Origin: Balanoglossus misakiensis
Lineage: Eukaryota; Hemichordata
Reading direction: 5' to 3'
Assembly (NCBI GenBank): GCA_040954595.2
Contig: CM082584.2
Coordinates: 11,656,001 to 11,720,000 of the forward strand
Length of the DNA: 64,000 nt
Shown: positions 1 to 11,730 of the stretch, one piece after another
Position numbering within the stretch: position 1 is the first letter of the stretch
Layout: each line of letters opens with the position of its first letter
The notes under the pieces: generated by a model
Told to the model about the DNA's origin: nothing
Databases searched by the model: none
Seen by the model: only the letters and a program-made list of their open reading frames with translations
Translations under genes and position numbers: made by a program

Positions 1-401
1 AAAGATCAAAGCCTGTCAAAAAACAACTCGCAGATTCACAAGGGAATGTAAACCACTCTCAAGTATCCAGACGGACTCTTGAAAATAGTGATGTACTACC
101 CCAGAAAAAAAATCAGCCAAATAAAAAAAATCAGACATATTGGATCATTGTCCCAGCGGTTCCAATAATCCAAATATGAATCCTAGTATTATGCTGACTT
201 TAAGTTATTTTGACAGTTTCTTATTTGTACAGTTGCGTGGTACAAGCAGTCGGGATAATGCCAAACTGAGACCCAGTCCACTGGGAGAGAGGCGAACAAA
301 CAAAAGCTGATCCGGGGGTCAAAATTTTCATACACCAGCCACTTCCCCCCTGTACTTTTAGCGGATGATCTTTGCCAATGTTTAGACAGACAGCTAATGC
401 A

Positions 402-431
402 GGAGAGAGAGAGAGAGAGAGGGGGGGGGGG
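402..431. repeat. (GA)n microsatellite followed by a G tract
   Basis: An uninterrupted GA run (402-420) passes directly into eleven G residues (421-431). It is a typical eukaryotic microsatellite and likely polymorphic. Confidence 0.9.
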
Positions 432-3400
432 ATTTTCATCTCGCAAAACATCAACTGGGATATACACTCTTGCTTTAAATGCCAATACAAATTGGCTACC
501 CTCTTCCCTGCTCTGATTCTTCATACATAAACGTAACGAGAAATCCGTCAGAGCAGACCGCCACCGCTCCGCTGGGAAATGAAGCAAAAGGATGTCCAAT
601 TCCCAGTTCAAAATAGAATATAAAATAGACCCCTTGCCACTAATACTCAATAGATATTCCATTTTCTCTTCCTTCCTCAGCTGTCTTGCCAGCGAAGACT
701 TTTGCATTATTGCACTGGCCTCCCCTGATTTCTCTGGAGATGCCAACACATGTAGCATGAGTTTGGCATTTCCTGATCATTCTATGCTGCTAGCTGCTGC
801 AAGTCTTCACTTGGGGGCATTATACTTCCACATTAAAACCTTACAAATGTGTGTGTGTGTGCATCTGTACTTCATTTACCAATTATCCTATACTTTATAA
901 ATTGAAGGTCAAGTTCAACCCACAGGAGTTAAAGTCATTTTTTTCTCCTTTCAATATCACATTCAAGACAGCAAAAGACAGCATCACTGTCAATGAAGGT
1001 AATCATGTTTTTGTGAATGAACCTGGTGAGATATTCATGGATTATGTACTTCTGAAAAAGGCAAAAAGCCAGTTTCTTGTCTGCGTGTCCACGAGAAACA
1101 AGAAAATCAACAACTTAGTTATTAAACATCAGGTGAAGTTTCAAAAATCTCAAATGTTGTTTGGTCCTGATTCTTTGATGAAAGAAAAACAGCCATTAAT
1201 CTTGATTCTAGCAAGAAAAAAATCTGATTATCGAAACACAGAGGAACAGGGATTTGCATCGCACTACATAAACACCCCTGGTAGAGCTTACAAATAATTC
1301 AGATGCCATCTGAAGATTTGTAGAGCCCTTGAGATGGCGTTCTCAAACATGTACATATGCATGTTTCCTTTATGTGCTCACTCAGTGTCCAGCTGTCGTG
1401 TGTCTGTCTTTCAAGACATATCGTCTCATCAAATTTTGAACAAAAAAATCCACATTTACTATTATATGATAGATAAATCATGGATTCCTTTTTGTTTCTG
1501 TGGTATCCAGGGGGAATTATGTCATTATTCAGTAAATCTGACAAATTTGTACAAGTTTCACAAAATAAATCTGCATTGTGTGTGTTATTATACCCTGAAG
1601 AGCTTTGCGCAGCGAGCTTCTGTTGGAAAACAAGCAGTGAACAAGACAAAAATAAAACAGCCCAGAGGATGATAAGGTTGTTCAGTGATGAGGGAGGGAT
1701 CAGTAGTTTAGAGGGGATCTAGAGGAAAATATAAACTTTTGAGGAAACTACTCTGAAACAATAATTACTTCTCTTCTGCAGAATTTCTCTCAGTATATGT
1801 TAAAGTTCAGATGGAAAATCAGGTTTATTTATACTGCACTTTTGCCAAAATTACACCACAATCACACAAAGTGAGGAACCCTGACTACATGTGCTTGCAT
1901 GCACAAAGAGGAACATTGAAATGTAAACATTCTCAGCTCCGATGCACCGATGCATTCTGTGATAATGTCTCATCTAGATGCATGAAGTCGGCCCCCGCAT
2001 GTGCAAGACACACATGTGATTGCAACTTGTAACATGCCCGTAGGTGGAACTTCTTCTCTGGCATACAACTGTGAAGTTTCACATGACGTGAATGATTGGA
2101 CTATTTAAGGGCACGCGAGTGCATCTCAATGATAACAGGATCCCTGAGTCTGACCGAAACGACAAACAACGCCTGTGTGCGACCGAGCCAGTCACTCTTT
2201 CACGCCGTATTTTGTCTGGAGCGCGATGCAAATTCACCAGACAGATAAGAGAGCTAGGCCCGCCCGCGGAGAGATCTATGCTGGCCTAACACCGGGTCAA
2301 AAAGGCTGCATTGTCCAGAACCAATTAGTCACATGTACTTCTTTGAAGCTTTACTCTGTATATAAAGTGATAGGAATCCTAATAGAGCTGTATTAAGCTC
2401 CCATACAACAACAGTTACAAACGAGATGCATTTCAAATGGGTTTCTTATTCCAACCTAATCCCTTCATTGAGTCTATCACGACGTCTCAAGGCTTTCGCA
2501 TTCCAATCACAGTCGAGCAAAAGTCACGGTCTTTGCCCCTTCCCCCTCCCCCAACTAAAGCCAATGCTACCAAGTTGTACTTCACAAAATAAAATTCCTA
2601 TATTTTGGAAATTGAGAGAACAATGGTAATAATGGTATAATGGTATGACAATAGGCTGATTCTGACCTTTGAAATGTAATTGTAAAAGAATTGATGACAG
2701 TTTTTAGACAGAAAAGGTGCACGGAAACATGATTTTGTGAGTTTGAGGATTTGAGGAAAATCTGCAATAAAGGTGTCACTGTCTTATTAAATCAGTGGAG
2801 TGAATCTATGAACAGACATTGTCTATTCATACTCATTTCTAATGATGGAATTTCTTCCTTGAATTGTCCGCTCAAAAATGATTTGAACAGCCATAAAAAA
2901 ATGACATAGCTCTAGGACATATATCACACAAATGCACCGGCAGCTCCACCAATATGGCCGCAGAGGCCAGGCCAGCAATATCCTTTGCATCTAAACAAAC
3001 CTGAGCGCACAAAACAAATATCACAATAAAGCCAGGATTCTGAGACTGGCAGATGTTGCCTCTAAGATGGAGTTTTATAGAGTACCAGGAAATTACACGA
3101 CATCCGCCGCTTTCTAGTCCACCATTGAAGGCTCTAAAACCAGCTGTCTTTTTGAACAACTCTCCGTTTTTTCAACATTTGCTGCTTTGCAATTGTCTTG
3201 TTGAGGCTACGGCAGGATGAAGAACTGGCAGAGGGAACAAAACATCCGTTACTATGGAAATTGTCTCCCCAAGATGATAACTGGTTTTTTACTACCATCA
3301 CTTGAGTCAGCAGTGGTGTTCAAAAAAATCTTCACCAGTACCATTATGAATGTAGACAACTTGTTCAATAAAAAATCATTTAGATTTAAATTATTTTCCA

Positions 3401-3797
3401 CTATGAACTGCAACATTGGTATTGGATTTTTTTCGTCATTGTTAGCTGCAAGTACGACTCACAAAATGATTTTAATACTGATATATATCAAAATGCTTAA
3501 TTCTAATCCACTAGCTGTTCTGATTGTGCAGCTGTGTGTATTCCACAGGATGTACTGAAGGACAGGAGAATTTTTATAGTGTGTGATGCACTTTAGAGAA
3601 GCCTTAGAATGGAATATAGCATGCAAGCCTAGTTTCTCAGCAACGTTCACATATAATTATTTTGCCCTGACGTGAACTTTCCCATTATCTTTGTGGCTGC
3701 ATTGTGTTTACTATGGAAAGTGTGCTGAAGTGCAAAGTGTTTTGTACCCCCCACTGTCAGGCACATGTACATGTACTGTACCACCACCAGGGAGGGA

Positions 3798-3815
3798 TGA
3801 CCTTGAACAAGGTCA
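3798..3815. promoter_or_regulatory. inverted extended nuclear-receptor half-sites (TGACCTTG, CAAGGTCA)
   Basis: TGACCTTGAACAAGGTCA consists of two extended ERR/SF-1-type half-sites (CAAGGTCA) facing outward around AA. Each half is exact. It is a plausible binding site for an orphan nuclear receptor; no gene is adjacent. Confidence 0.35.
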
Positions 3816-6800
3816 TGCTGAGGTAACAGTCCCCAGTGTGTATTCTCTGGCTTCATTTGATTGACAGGCAAACTGGGGAGACACCAACACGACAGTAGTC
3901 GAAACGCTGATAGACTCACACTGTTTTACAGGAGGATATTTCAATGTTTACTGAGCCGTGACCTAGAGTGTTTTGACTGCTGTGTCTGGGTAAACTTCTT
4001 CTGACATGTCTTGAGACAGCAGCTGAAGTGACTTTGTACACGGAAGAGTGCACGAGATGTGTGTGCGTTACCTGACAAGTCGCGTTTTAGCCTGTGCACC
4101 TATGCAAGTCTAATTGCTACAATGACACAACGATGTAACAGTACAGAGGATGAACAATATTTTTTTCAGAGAAGACAATTAAACCTAAGCATTTGTGCCA
4201 CCTGTCAGTCCAAAATGACCGTGATACAAAGTGCTCCGGTGAATTGAAAAATTTAAAAACAAAATAAAAAGAATCTGTTAATCAAAACTGATAACATCTG
4301 TGCCTCAAACCATGTGCTTTAATTTATTTTAATTTTTATTTCTTTTAATTTGCTTCCACACTGATGCAAATTTGAGAATGTTTATTCATCCTTACATTAA
4401 GTACTCAACAATGAATTCATAGCTGACAATGTGTGACCCTGCTCATCTTTCCACTTCAGACGCTGGGAGGCAGGTGGTCTTTCTTAAGACGCTGGAAGAT
4501 TTGAAAGGAGTTCAGCTGCAAGATCAAATGCAAAGATACAACGCTACTATATGTGGTGGAGAAGCTTTTGCTGGAACCACTTGGAGAGAGGACTTCACTG
4601 CAACAAACACAATTATCTCTGGCTCTTCAGCGTGATGGCAGAGGTAAGTGTCTATACACACAACTTGTAACAGCCTCTCGGGACACCCTCATCAGTGCAC
4701 ACCTTGGTCAGATAATAACCCCATTTGTAAACTAATCAACGCTATCTCCAGCTGATTAAATGCTAATGAATTATTTACCGCGGCCAGACAGCCAGTTTAT
4801 TCAAACTTCAGTGGTCATCGGAGTGTGACCATTGAAATGTGATACATTCCAACATATATATTCATGAAGTATGGGGGAGAAAAGTACACTTGAGAACGCC
4901 AAATTCAATTTGAAGCTGCTGCTGGTAAGTATTACTCTGTCCGTGTAACTCATGCACTTGTCAAACATCTGGCTATACTTGACAATTGGTCTTAATGATC
5001 CTGGCCACTCAAATAACAATCACTTATAAACACAATTCTGCTAATATTGAAGGGTTGTAATTACCAGTAAAAAGGGGACTTTAATTGGTGATTAGTTTCT
5101 CTACAGACAACCCATGCATGTCTCTCTTTTATAATAGACTGTACCAACAGTGGTTTTAATCAAATTTCATTTTTTAAACACAGCTGTATAACAGCTACGT
5201 ATACTGGTACAAGAATCCTGAGTACATATTGGAACTCATTCTGTAAAATGCCGGCTCTAGTAGTCGATTTAAAGGATTTCTAGAAGTCAATCTTTTTCTG
5301 GACTTTCTTTGAGTGATTCGAACTTCTCAGACTTCAAGGGTTTTCCAGGATTGTACAAAGCTTATGCTTAACGTCAGAGTAATTGGTGGAACTTTGTTGA
5401 ATTAAAAGGTCATCTCTAAAGTTTTGTCTCGAGGCAATAGCGCTATCCGAAAGCAGTGATGTAACAAGACAATGTCTGTAAAATTGATTGGTTGAAAAGT
5501 TTTGCCTTGAAGTCAGCGCACAGAACAGGGAAAACAGCATTCGGTCTAAAAAGTACGCTGGGCAAACTCATAAATGTTGCATTACAAGCGCATCAGTTTG
5601 TAATTCCCGATAAAACAGATTACACTGCGACTCAAATTGGTTCCTTTCTGATGCAAGACACGGCAAATTGTTAAGAATCGGAAAAACATTTGTCAGAGGA
5701 GTCTGAGCCCAGTTCCGGAAGTTGTTCCAATTCCGGACTTTCAATCGGTGCGCAATTCACAGTCGAGGCTGACGTTCAGCTCATTATGCATTCAAAGCGT
5801 TAGCTTTTGTTTTATTGCTCTAATTGCTAATGGAGTTGTTTGGGCAGGCAGGCACGAGGGGCAGCGCATCTCATCTTAATGAAGCAGAACGAGAGATTAG
5901 AGTAATTACTGCAGCTTTATCTTCCTGCCAAGCGCAGAGGATAAAAAAAACTCCCCGATACATATCTGAGTAGGAACCCTAATCAACTCAATGTTGCAGC
6001 AATTAAAAACTTCCTTTTAAAGAATGTTTCCTTGAAAGCCAATAACTTTCAACAAGAGTATAATCACCGGAAGTCATCTAATCTAGTTGTAAGTAGATTT
6101 GTTTCGATGTTTTTTGACAGTTCCAGGGTACGGTGACTCAACTAATGACGTTGCTGATGCTGTTATGTGCTTTTGGTTCAAAGGCTTTGCCACTTCATCT
6201 TAGCCATCTAAATTCAAAGTTGCCTCATACATTTAGCATCACTTCATTTGCATGCCAGGACTGGGATTGGGTTTTAAACTTCCCAAAAATAAGAAGTGTA
6301 CTTTAATGGTACATGTACAACAGGTCAAACTGATTCCAATAAGAGATTCTGTCTTCAAGTATCATAGACCAGATAAAAACCGACAATACCTAAATCCCCA
6401 TATTTACAATAAGCCTCTTGTTCACATCTTTAAATGGGTTCAACATCAGAACTTATTTATATTTGAAGCAGTTTGACAGTAAAACATTAAACATCACAAA
6501 AACTATGGAGACCACATGTAGAACTTCAGCCTCAAAATAACTGCTCCACAAAGACTCTCCACTCTCAAAATGCTAGCAAGTCCACAAGTATAGCCATACT
6601 CAGCCATAATGATAAACTTTGACCAAATTTGATCGATAATTTATTCAAGTATTTGTTACGAACTCAACGGATACAGCTGCAAAGAAATATCCTTTTAATT
6701 GTGTCGGGTGACCTCACTGTGCAGAAATTCTGCAACTTGGATCAAATCAAACGATCAATGTCAGTAATAAATGACTTGTCAATTCTGCTTTACATTTTTC

Positions 6801-7990
6801 AAAGTGACCTTATCAGCTGTAATAAGTGTGTAATGGGCCGCCACAAAATTCCATTAATAAGTGAAACTATGTCAATATTATCTGTCACCTTGTGATCCAT
6901 GTCAGAGTCACAGACACACCCTCCTGACAGTCTTGCCATTTTTGTCAGTTCACATGTTGCGGTCGATCACTGAAAAACACAGCCAGATGGATTAATGGGC
7001 TGAGAGAATATACTTCATTACCGGCAGAAGTTACTCCGATTATTAAATTATTTTGATCATAATTTGACAACGCAAATCCCAAAACTTCATTCTAAATGGA
7101 GAGGGTTGTCTGCAATCATTCCCGGAGACGGTCATCGCGCGCGCGTCAAATTTGGAAGAGTGAATTTTGAGAGGGAATGACAGTCCACGCGTCTCTGAGC
7201 CAATGCTCTGCCAGGATAAATCCACAAGGCACTCAGCCATACTCCGTAGTGAATACCGGGTTAAATTAAAGCCAGGATCTGGAACACGGATGGGATGCGT
7301 TATCTTTCAAAGATGATGAACTCCTTTGTTAGGACAAATGTCACAGCTAACGCACAGGCTACAACATCACAGTGAATTACTTTTAATGGCAGATAGACCA
7401 GGATGTCTGCGTGAGATAGCTCTGACTTGAATGAATCAAATTAAAAGACAACTGCTTGAGCTGAGTCGCTTTTAATGTACTTGGATATTACGGCTACACA
7501 TGCATTAACACCAGCCCCCAACACACTCTCAATAGATAGCCTAGATGAAATATCTCTCACACATACACACACACGCACAGACCCAGCACAGAGGCTTTTA
7601 TTGTAATATTTCTAATCCGGCCAGGGTGTAAAGACTTTACCGTTTCTATGGCGACTGAAAGCCTGGCTAGTGTTTATCAGAGATGTGTAATTGGACGGTG
7701 ATAAGTTATGGACTCACAGTAACCGAGTTCATTACGGGATCCAAGTTCCCTATTTTAGAAACCAGTGGTGTGACATTTCATAAACCATTAGTGGTTTTTT
7801 TTATATGCATACTGGCTGTGAAACCGGGCATGACAAGCTTGGAATGCATTGTGTCCATCTAGTACATCATTTATTAGGTCATCTCGCCGTCTCATACACC
7901 TGCCTCACGCTGACACTTTGAGCAAAACATGACACTATATCATGGCTAGTCAATGAATTCATGGTGATAATGTCCGTGTCTATCTACATG

Positions 7991-8002
7991 CCCCCCCCCC
8001 CC
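7991..8002. repeat. C homopolymer, 12 bp
   Basis: Twelve consecutive C residues. Similar C or G tracts occur at 23884-23894, 27605-27614 and 32361-32372. They are length-unstable and prone to sequencing error. Confidence 0.9.
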
Positions 8003-9981
8003 TTCCCAGTACATTGGCCAACAATTGTAATGCCCCAAGACACTGCATGCTTCATCAGTGTCACGTACGTCTTACTCATCAAAAACTTACTCCAAATTCT
8101 ATAGATCTGCATTACTCTATGCTAGCCAAAACTGTGTAGAGAAAATGTCAAATAATCCTTCAGTTAAATATCTTATTATAAAGTCATTTTGGTTCTGATA
8201 TGTCTTTGTCTGAATGTCATCAGCATTTTTTAGTCACAAAAAATGTGTCACTTCGGCTACTAAGCTGTAGGTATAACCTTTACTCAGAGGCCCTATGAAC
8301 TTTGAGCTGATGGACATTTCATTTCCTTTAAATGACATGAGAGCATGATGAATTTTCAAACAAAGTGAGTTCATCCTGACCAGGGCATGTCCCAAAAATC
8401 TGCCATGTAAAACTGGCCGCTTGTACCTTTGCACTTATGCAGTTGTTGTAGCTCTGCTGTAGAAAGTATTTCCTAAACACATATGGCAAAGAGGTCACGC
8501 ACACATAGCCTTGAAATAATCTGCAAAAGGTGATATTTTTCCGCTGGGGACATCATCTATCATGACAGCTAGACAAGAGCCCTGGTAAATGTCCCAAGGA
8601 CTTCATATATTTAAAAATGAATAATTGTATCAAACCTCATCAGATCATGGTTTTTCACCTGTCAATACTAGGTTTTGTCATTTTCCAAGAAACATGATCC
8701 ATCTGCAGGAATTTGGGGGCCAAACATGAAAGGATGACATTATTTATTATTATTATTAATAATAACCTTATTTCAGGATATACACAAACATGTGGCTCAA
8801 CTATTTTACCACTGTAGGACACAACAGTCAAAGAACGCCATCCAAATAGGAATCTTCATTTTTTCTCCCATTTTTTATTTGAAAAAATAACCGTAAAAGC
8901 TGCTGCATGATGCTTTTTCACTGGCTGAAACCCATCCCATAATATTACCAGTTCTACAGCGATTGAATTCTGCCATACAGTTTATATCACTTTCTGCAAA
9001 GCACACGCAACTCCTAGCTACAAAGCTTAGCCTGTCAGAATAAATTCCACAAGCTGACATGCTGTGCGGACACTGAGAAGTTTTGCCAAAGTTTCCACTC
9101 ACAATTGACATTTTTTGCGTCGACAATGTGCGCGCTTCCTACGACCTATTACACAACGCACCCTCAAGATCGGACGCGGCCACATCCCATCTCACGCATT
9201 CTGTCTACGATATGCATAAATTTCAAGCACGGTGCACTGTAGCAGAAAATACAGAAAGACATCTTAATGGAAAAGCTGGAAGCAAAAGTAAAAACACCGC
9301 ATCAGGTACTGACGGAGTCGAACCACCCAACTTTGCGACCACTCACTATAAGTAACCCTTGGAGAAAACCTTTAAACTTTCATGACGCTCACATTCAAAT
9401 GACCAGCATCCACAAACCAAAAAAATGATTTCCCCACTCCATCAAACGGAACTCAAATTTGCATCTTTATTACCTGTTAATTAATAAAAGAGCAGTTATC
9501 ACATGGCAATCTTGTCCTGTTTCCATCAAAGCAACTGAACAGTATCACTTCAATGTATAAATTCCATCATCTAACCAATAGTATCTTACACGACTTATCG
9601 CTGCTTTCTTGATTTGCTCTTTCCCCCCATCTAATTTGACACTATCACTCATAGAAATCTGCTGGCATTAAGTGAAAACTATGAATATATAATCCCATTT
9701 CCCGTCTGAGAAAACATAACATCTCAGCTCATACTCAAAGAGTGCAATGACTCTGCTATTTCCATTTTCTTTTCATTTGACGTTTAATTGAATTACTTGT
9801 CAAGATAATTATATATTCTTGACTCACTTTTTGAGGGGGCTATAATGATAACTATGCCATTCATAAAATTTTTAATAGGACTAATGCATTATGTCTCCAA
9901 TGGTATTAGCATATTTAACGCAAGCAATGACGTTCCAGTTTTTTTTCTCAAGGAAAGTTCAATGAACAGCGAAAGAATTTG

Positions 9982-10079
9982 TTTAACCCTTTCACCAACA
10001 TGGTTTGGGTCAAATCCATTGTTTTCTGAAGTGAAGATATGGACCTCTACAAAGGGGAACATGGAGTGAAAGTAATTTT
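9982..10079 (+). mobile_element. small MITE-like repeat, copy A
   Basis: It starts TTTAACCCTTTCACC and runs to about GGAGTGAAAGTAA, and is collinear with copy B at 44,622. Shared blocks are ATGGTTTGG, CAAATCCA, GCTTTCT/GTTTTCT and GGACCT. Similarity stops abruptly on both sides, marking element ends. In copy B the ends are imperfect inverted repeats (AACCCTTTCACC against GTGCAAGGGTTTTA), which points to a DNA-transposon derivative. It is too short to encode anything. Confidence 0.65.
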
Positions 10080-10434
10080 GAGGGGCTTGGCTCAGAAGAA
10101 TGGAAGTGCTCAGAAACTGTAATAGTTTCTTTCCATTGTTTGGCAAAATATTTTTAAAAAGCACATTAGATATGTGTGTGTGAACAATGAATAGAGTCAA
10201 TATCAATGTCATTAATGCAAACATGATCCACTCAAAGAAAAAAGAATCTGGAATGTTTCATGTTTTGTGATTGATACTTGACAGATCATTAAAATTTGTG
10301 AATCCAAAAGTAAACGAACTACAACCTGCAAAAATCCACAGCCAACACTTCTGGAACCATATTTTCAAAATTATCTGACAGCATCAATTTTCCAAAGATA
10401 GATACCGTTAAACTATAAAGAATTGATGTTTTGA

Positions 10435-10446
10435 GCCCTCTAGTGG
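10435..10446 (-). promoter_or_regulatory. CTCF-like core motif
   Basis: On the minus strand the sequence reads CCACTAGAGGGC, the canonical bilaterian CTCF core. Other candidates are CCAATAGAGGGCGGC at 57484-57498 and CTAGGTGGCGCAC at 61988-62000, both on the plus strand. Confidence 0.35.
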
Positions 10447-11235
10447 GCTAAAAGGATATTTATTTTCATAGACTGGTTACAGTCCACGATATACTATTCA
10501 AACTTGCATGGGTTGACCTTACAGGCAATTATAATGAAAATAGAGAATGCGTTTCCGACACAAGCAGCTAATATCTTTTTTAATGGCTTTCTTTCGACAA
10601 CAATGAGCTGTGATCTATTTGAACAAAAAATGCAAAGTTCAAAATGCCCCACATTGTCAAGATGAAATTTCAGTCAATATTCAAATCAGGAAGGGATTTT
10701 CACGTCAGAGGCAGATTTTTCAGTTCAGGGGGAAAACAAATTTGCAGCATGAATGGACAACTAATGCACTTGGTGCCAGCAGAGCTCCTAAACAGGAAAA
10801 TAAAATCGTGAGTTTTTCCCGTTCACGAATATCTTACGATTTTCATTCAGTAGAAGTTTGGAGCATATCAAACGCTGCATTGGTTTGTAATCATTCTGTT
10901 GAAGCCAAGTTGTCGCTGTTGGTGAGCCCGGATTTGTGAAAAGTGACAATAACTTCTCTTTGTTGAATATTACAATCTTCAATAAACTCACACTCAGATC
11001 TGATCCTGATACTACCTGGTTTCACATGCTCCTTTTGATTTCCTTGCAAAATCGCCCTCAATGAAATAACTTTTTAAGGACAGTACCGTACGTGATGACC
11101 AACCCACTTGTGTATTGTTACTTTTCTCTTTGATTTATACTCGAAGTAAAAAGCAAAAGCCGATTGCACCTTGTGACCTGCTGAGATTCAAATTTGTCAT
11201 AAACTCTGCCTGCCCAGACTTCAGTGATGGAGGCG

Positions 11236-11249
11236 GTTGCCAGGGAAAC
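11236..11249 (+). promoter_or_regulatory. RFX X-box-like motif
   Basis: GTTGCCAGGGAAAC keeps GTTGCC and the AAAC end of an RFX X-box. There is no gene nearby. Confidence 0.35.
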
Positions 11250-11641
11250 CAAGTGACGGAGAGTGAGAACAGCCTTATCAAAATGAACCCTACAGATAAA
11301 CATTTTATTGTATTCTTTTTTTCTAAACTCCATGAGTCAATTAGTGTATTATCTGTGAAGATTTAATTACAAACCATGTATTGGGATAACAATTGTCTGC
11401 CACGTGGATGTTAATTGTGTTTTATAAACTTCCTTGGTACTTCCAAAGGACAGATTTAACTGTTGTTATTTTCCACAGCGACTAATGCAGCATTATTCAT
11501 GACACCATGGCTGCAACTGTGCAATAGGCATTTCATTTAATGCCTCAAACCTGGCAAAATGCAGTCATGATAATGGGAATTAATACAGACAGAAAACTGA
11601 GGCTCTGTTTGGCTAGAAATCCTTTTTCTTGTAAAATGTGC

Positions 11642-11730
11642 CACACACAAAGACACACACACACACTCTCTCGTTTTGACTATCACACTCAGTCCCCCTC
11701 CCATCTCTCTCGATCACACACACACACACA
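11642..11730. repeat. compound (CA)n / (CT)n microsatellite
   Basis: Two CA runs (about 11651-11667 and 11715-11730) are separated by CT-rich sequence. The resulting open frame (His/Thr-rich) is an artefact of the repeat. Confidence 0.85.

Larger units (their letters stand above)
1..9981. other. noncoding desert segment
   Basis: No exon with family resemblance was found. Open frames of up to 189 codons (minus, 758-189) and 148 codons (plus, 851-1297) are AT- or repeat-driven and lack recognisable domains. It holds the GA/G microsatellite (402), a TG repeat (848-861), a nuclear-receptor palindrome (3798) and a C tract (7991). The stretch around 5,780-5,950 has several TAATTG/TAATTA/TTAAT words in otherwise balanced sequence and looks like a conserved-noncoding-element candidate. 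Confidence 0.6.

Noticed and set aside
706-722. TATTGCACT matching the miR-92/25 seed
   Set aside because: Similarity ends after nine bases and there is no complementary 5' arm upstream.
189-758. A 189-codon minus-strand open frame
   Set aside because: It runs through the GA/G microsatellite, has no recognisable domain and overlaps another frame of similar quality.
851-1297. A 148-codon plus-strand frame, Lys/Asn/Phe-rich
   Set aside because: It begins inside a TG repeat, has the composition expected of AT-rich noncoding DNA and shows no family resemblance.
8740-8775. Sequence resembling the 26,789 inverted-repeat terminus (AATAACCTTATT)
   Set aside because: The match is short, AT-rich and lies in a TTA microsatellite, so chance is likely.
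9290-9360. B-box-like GGTTCGACTCC on the minus strand
   Set aside because: The T arm pairs only with wobbles and no A box lies at tRNA spacing (the nearest candidate is too close), so I do not call a tRNA or SINE; a truncated relic is possible.
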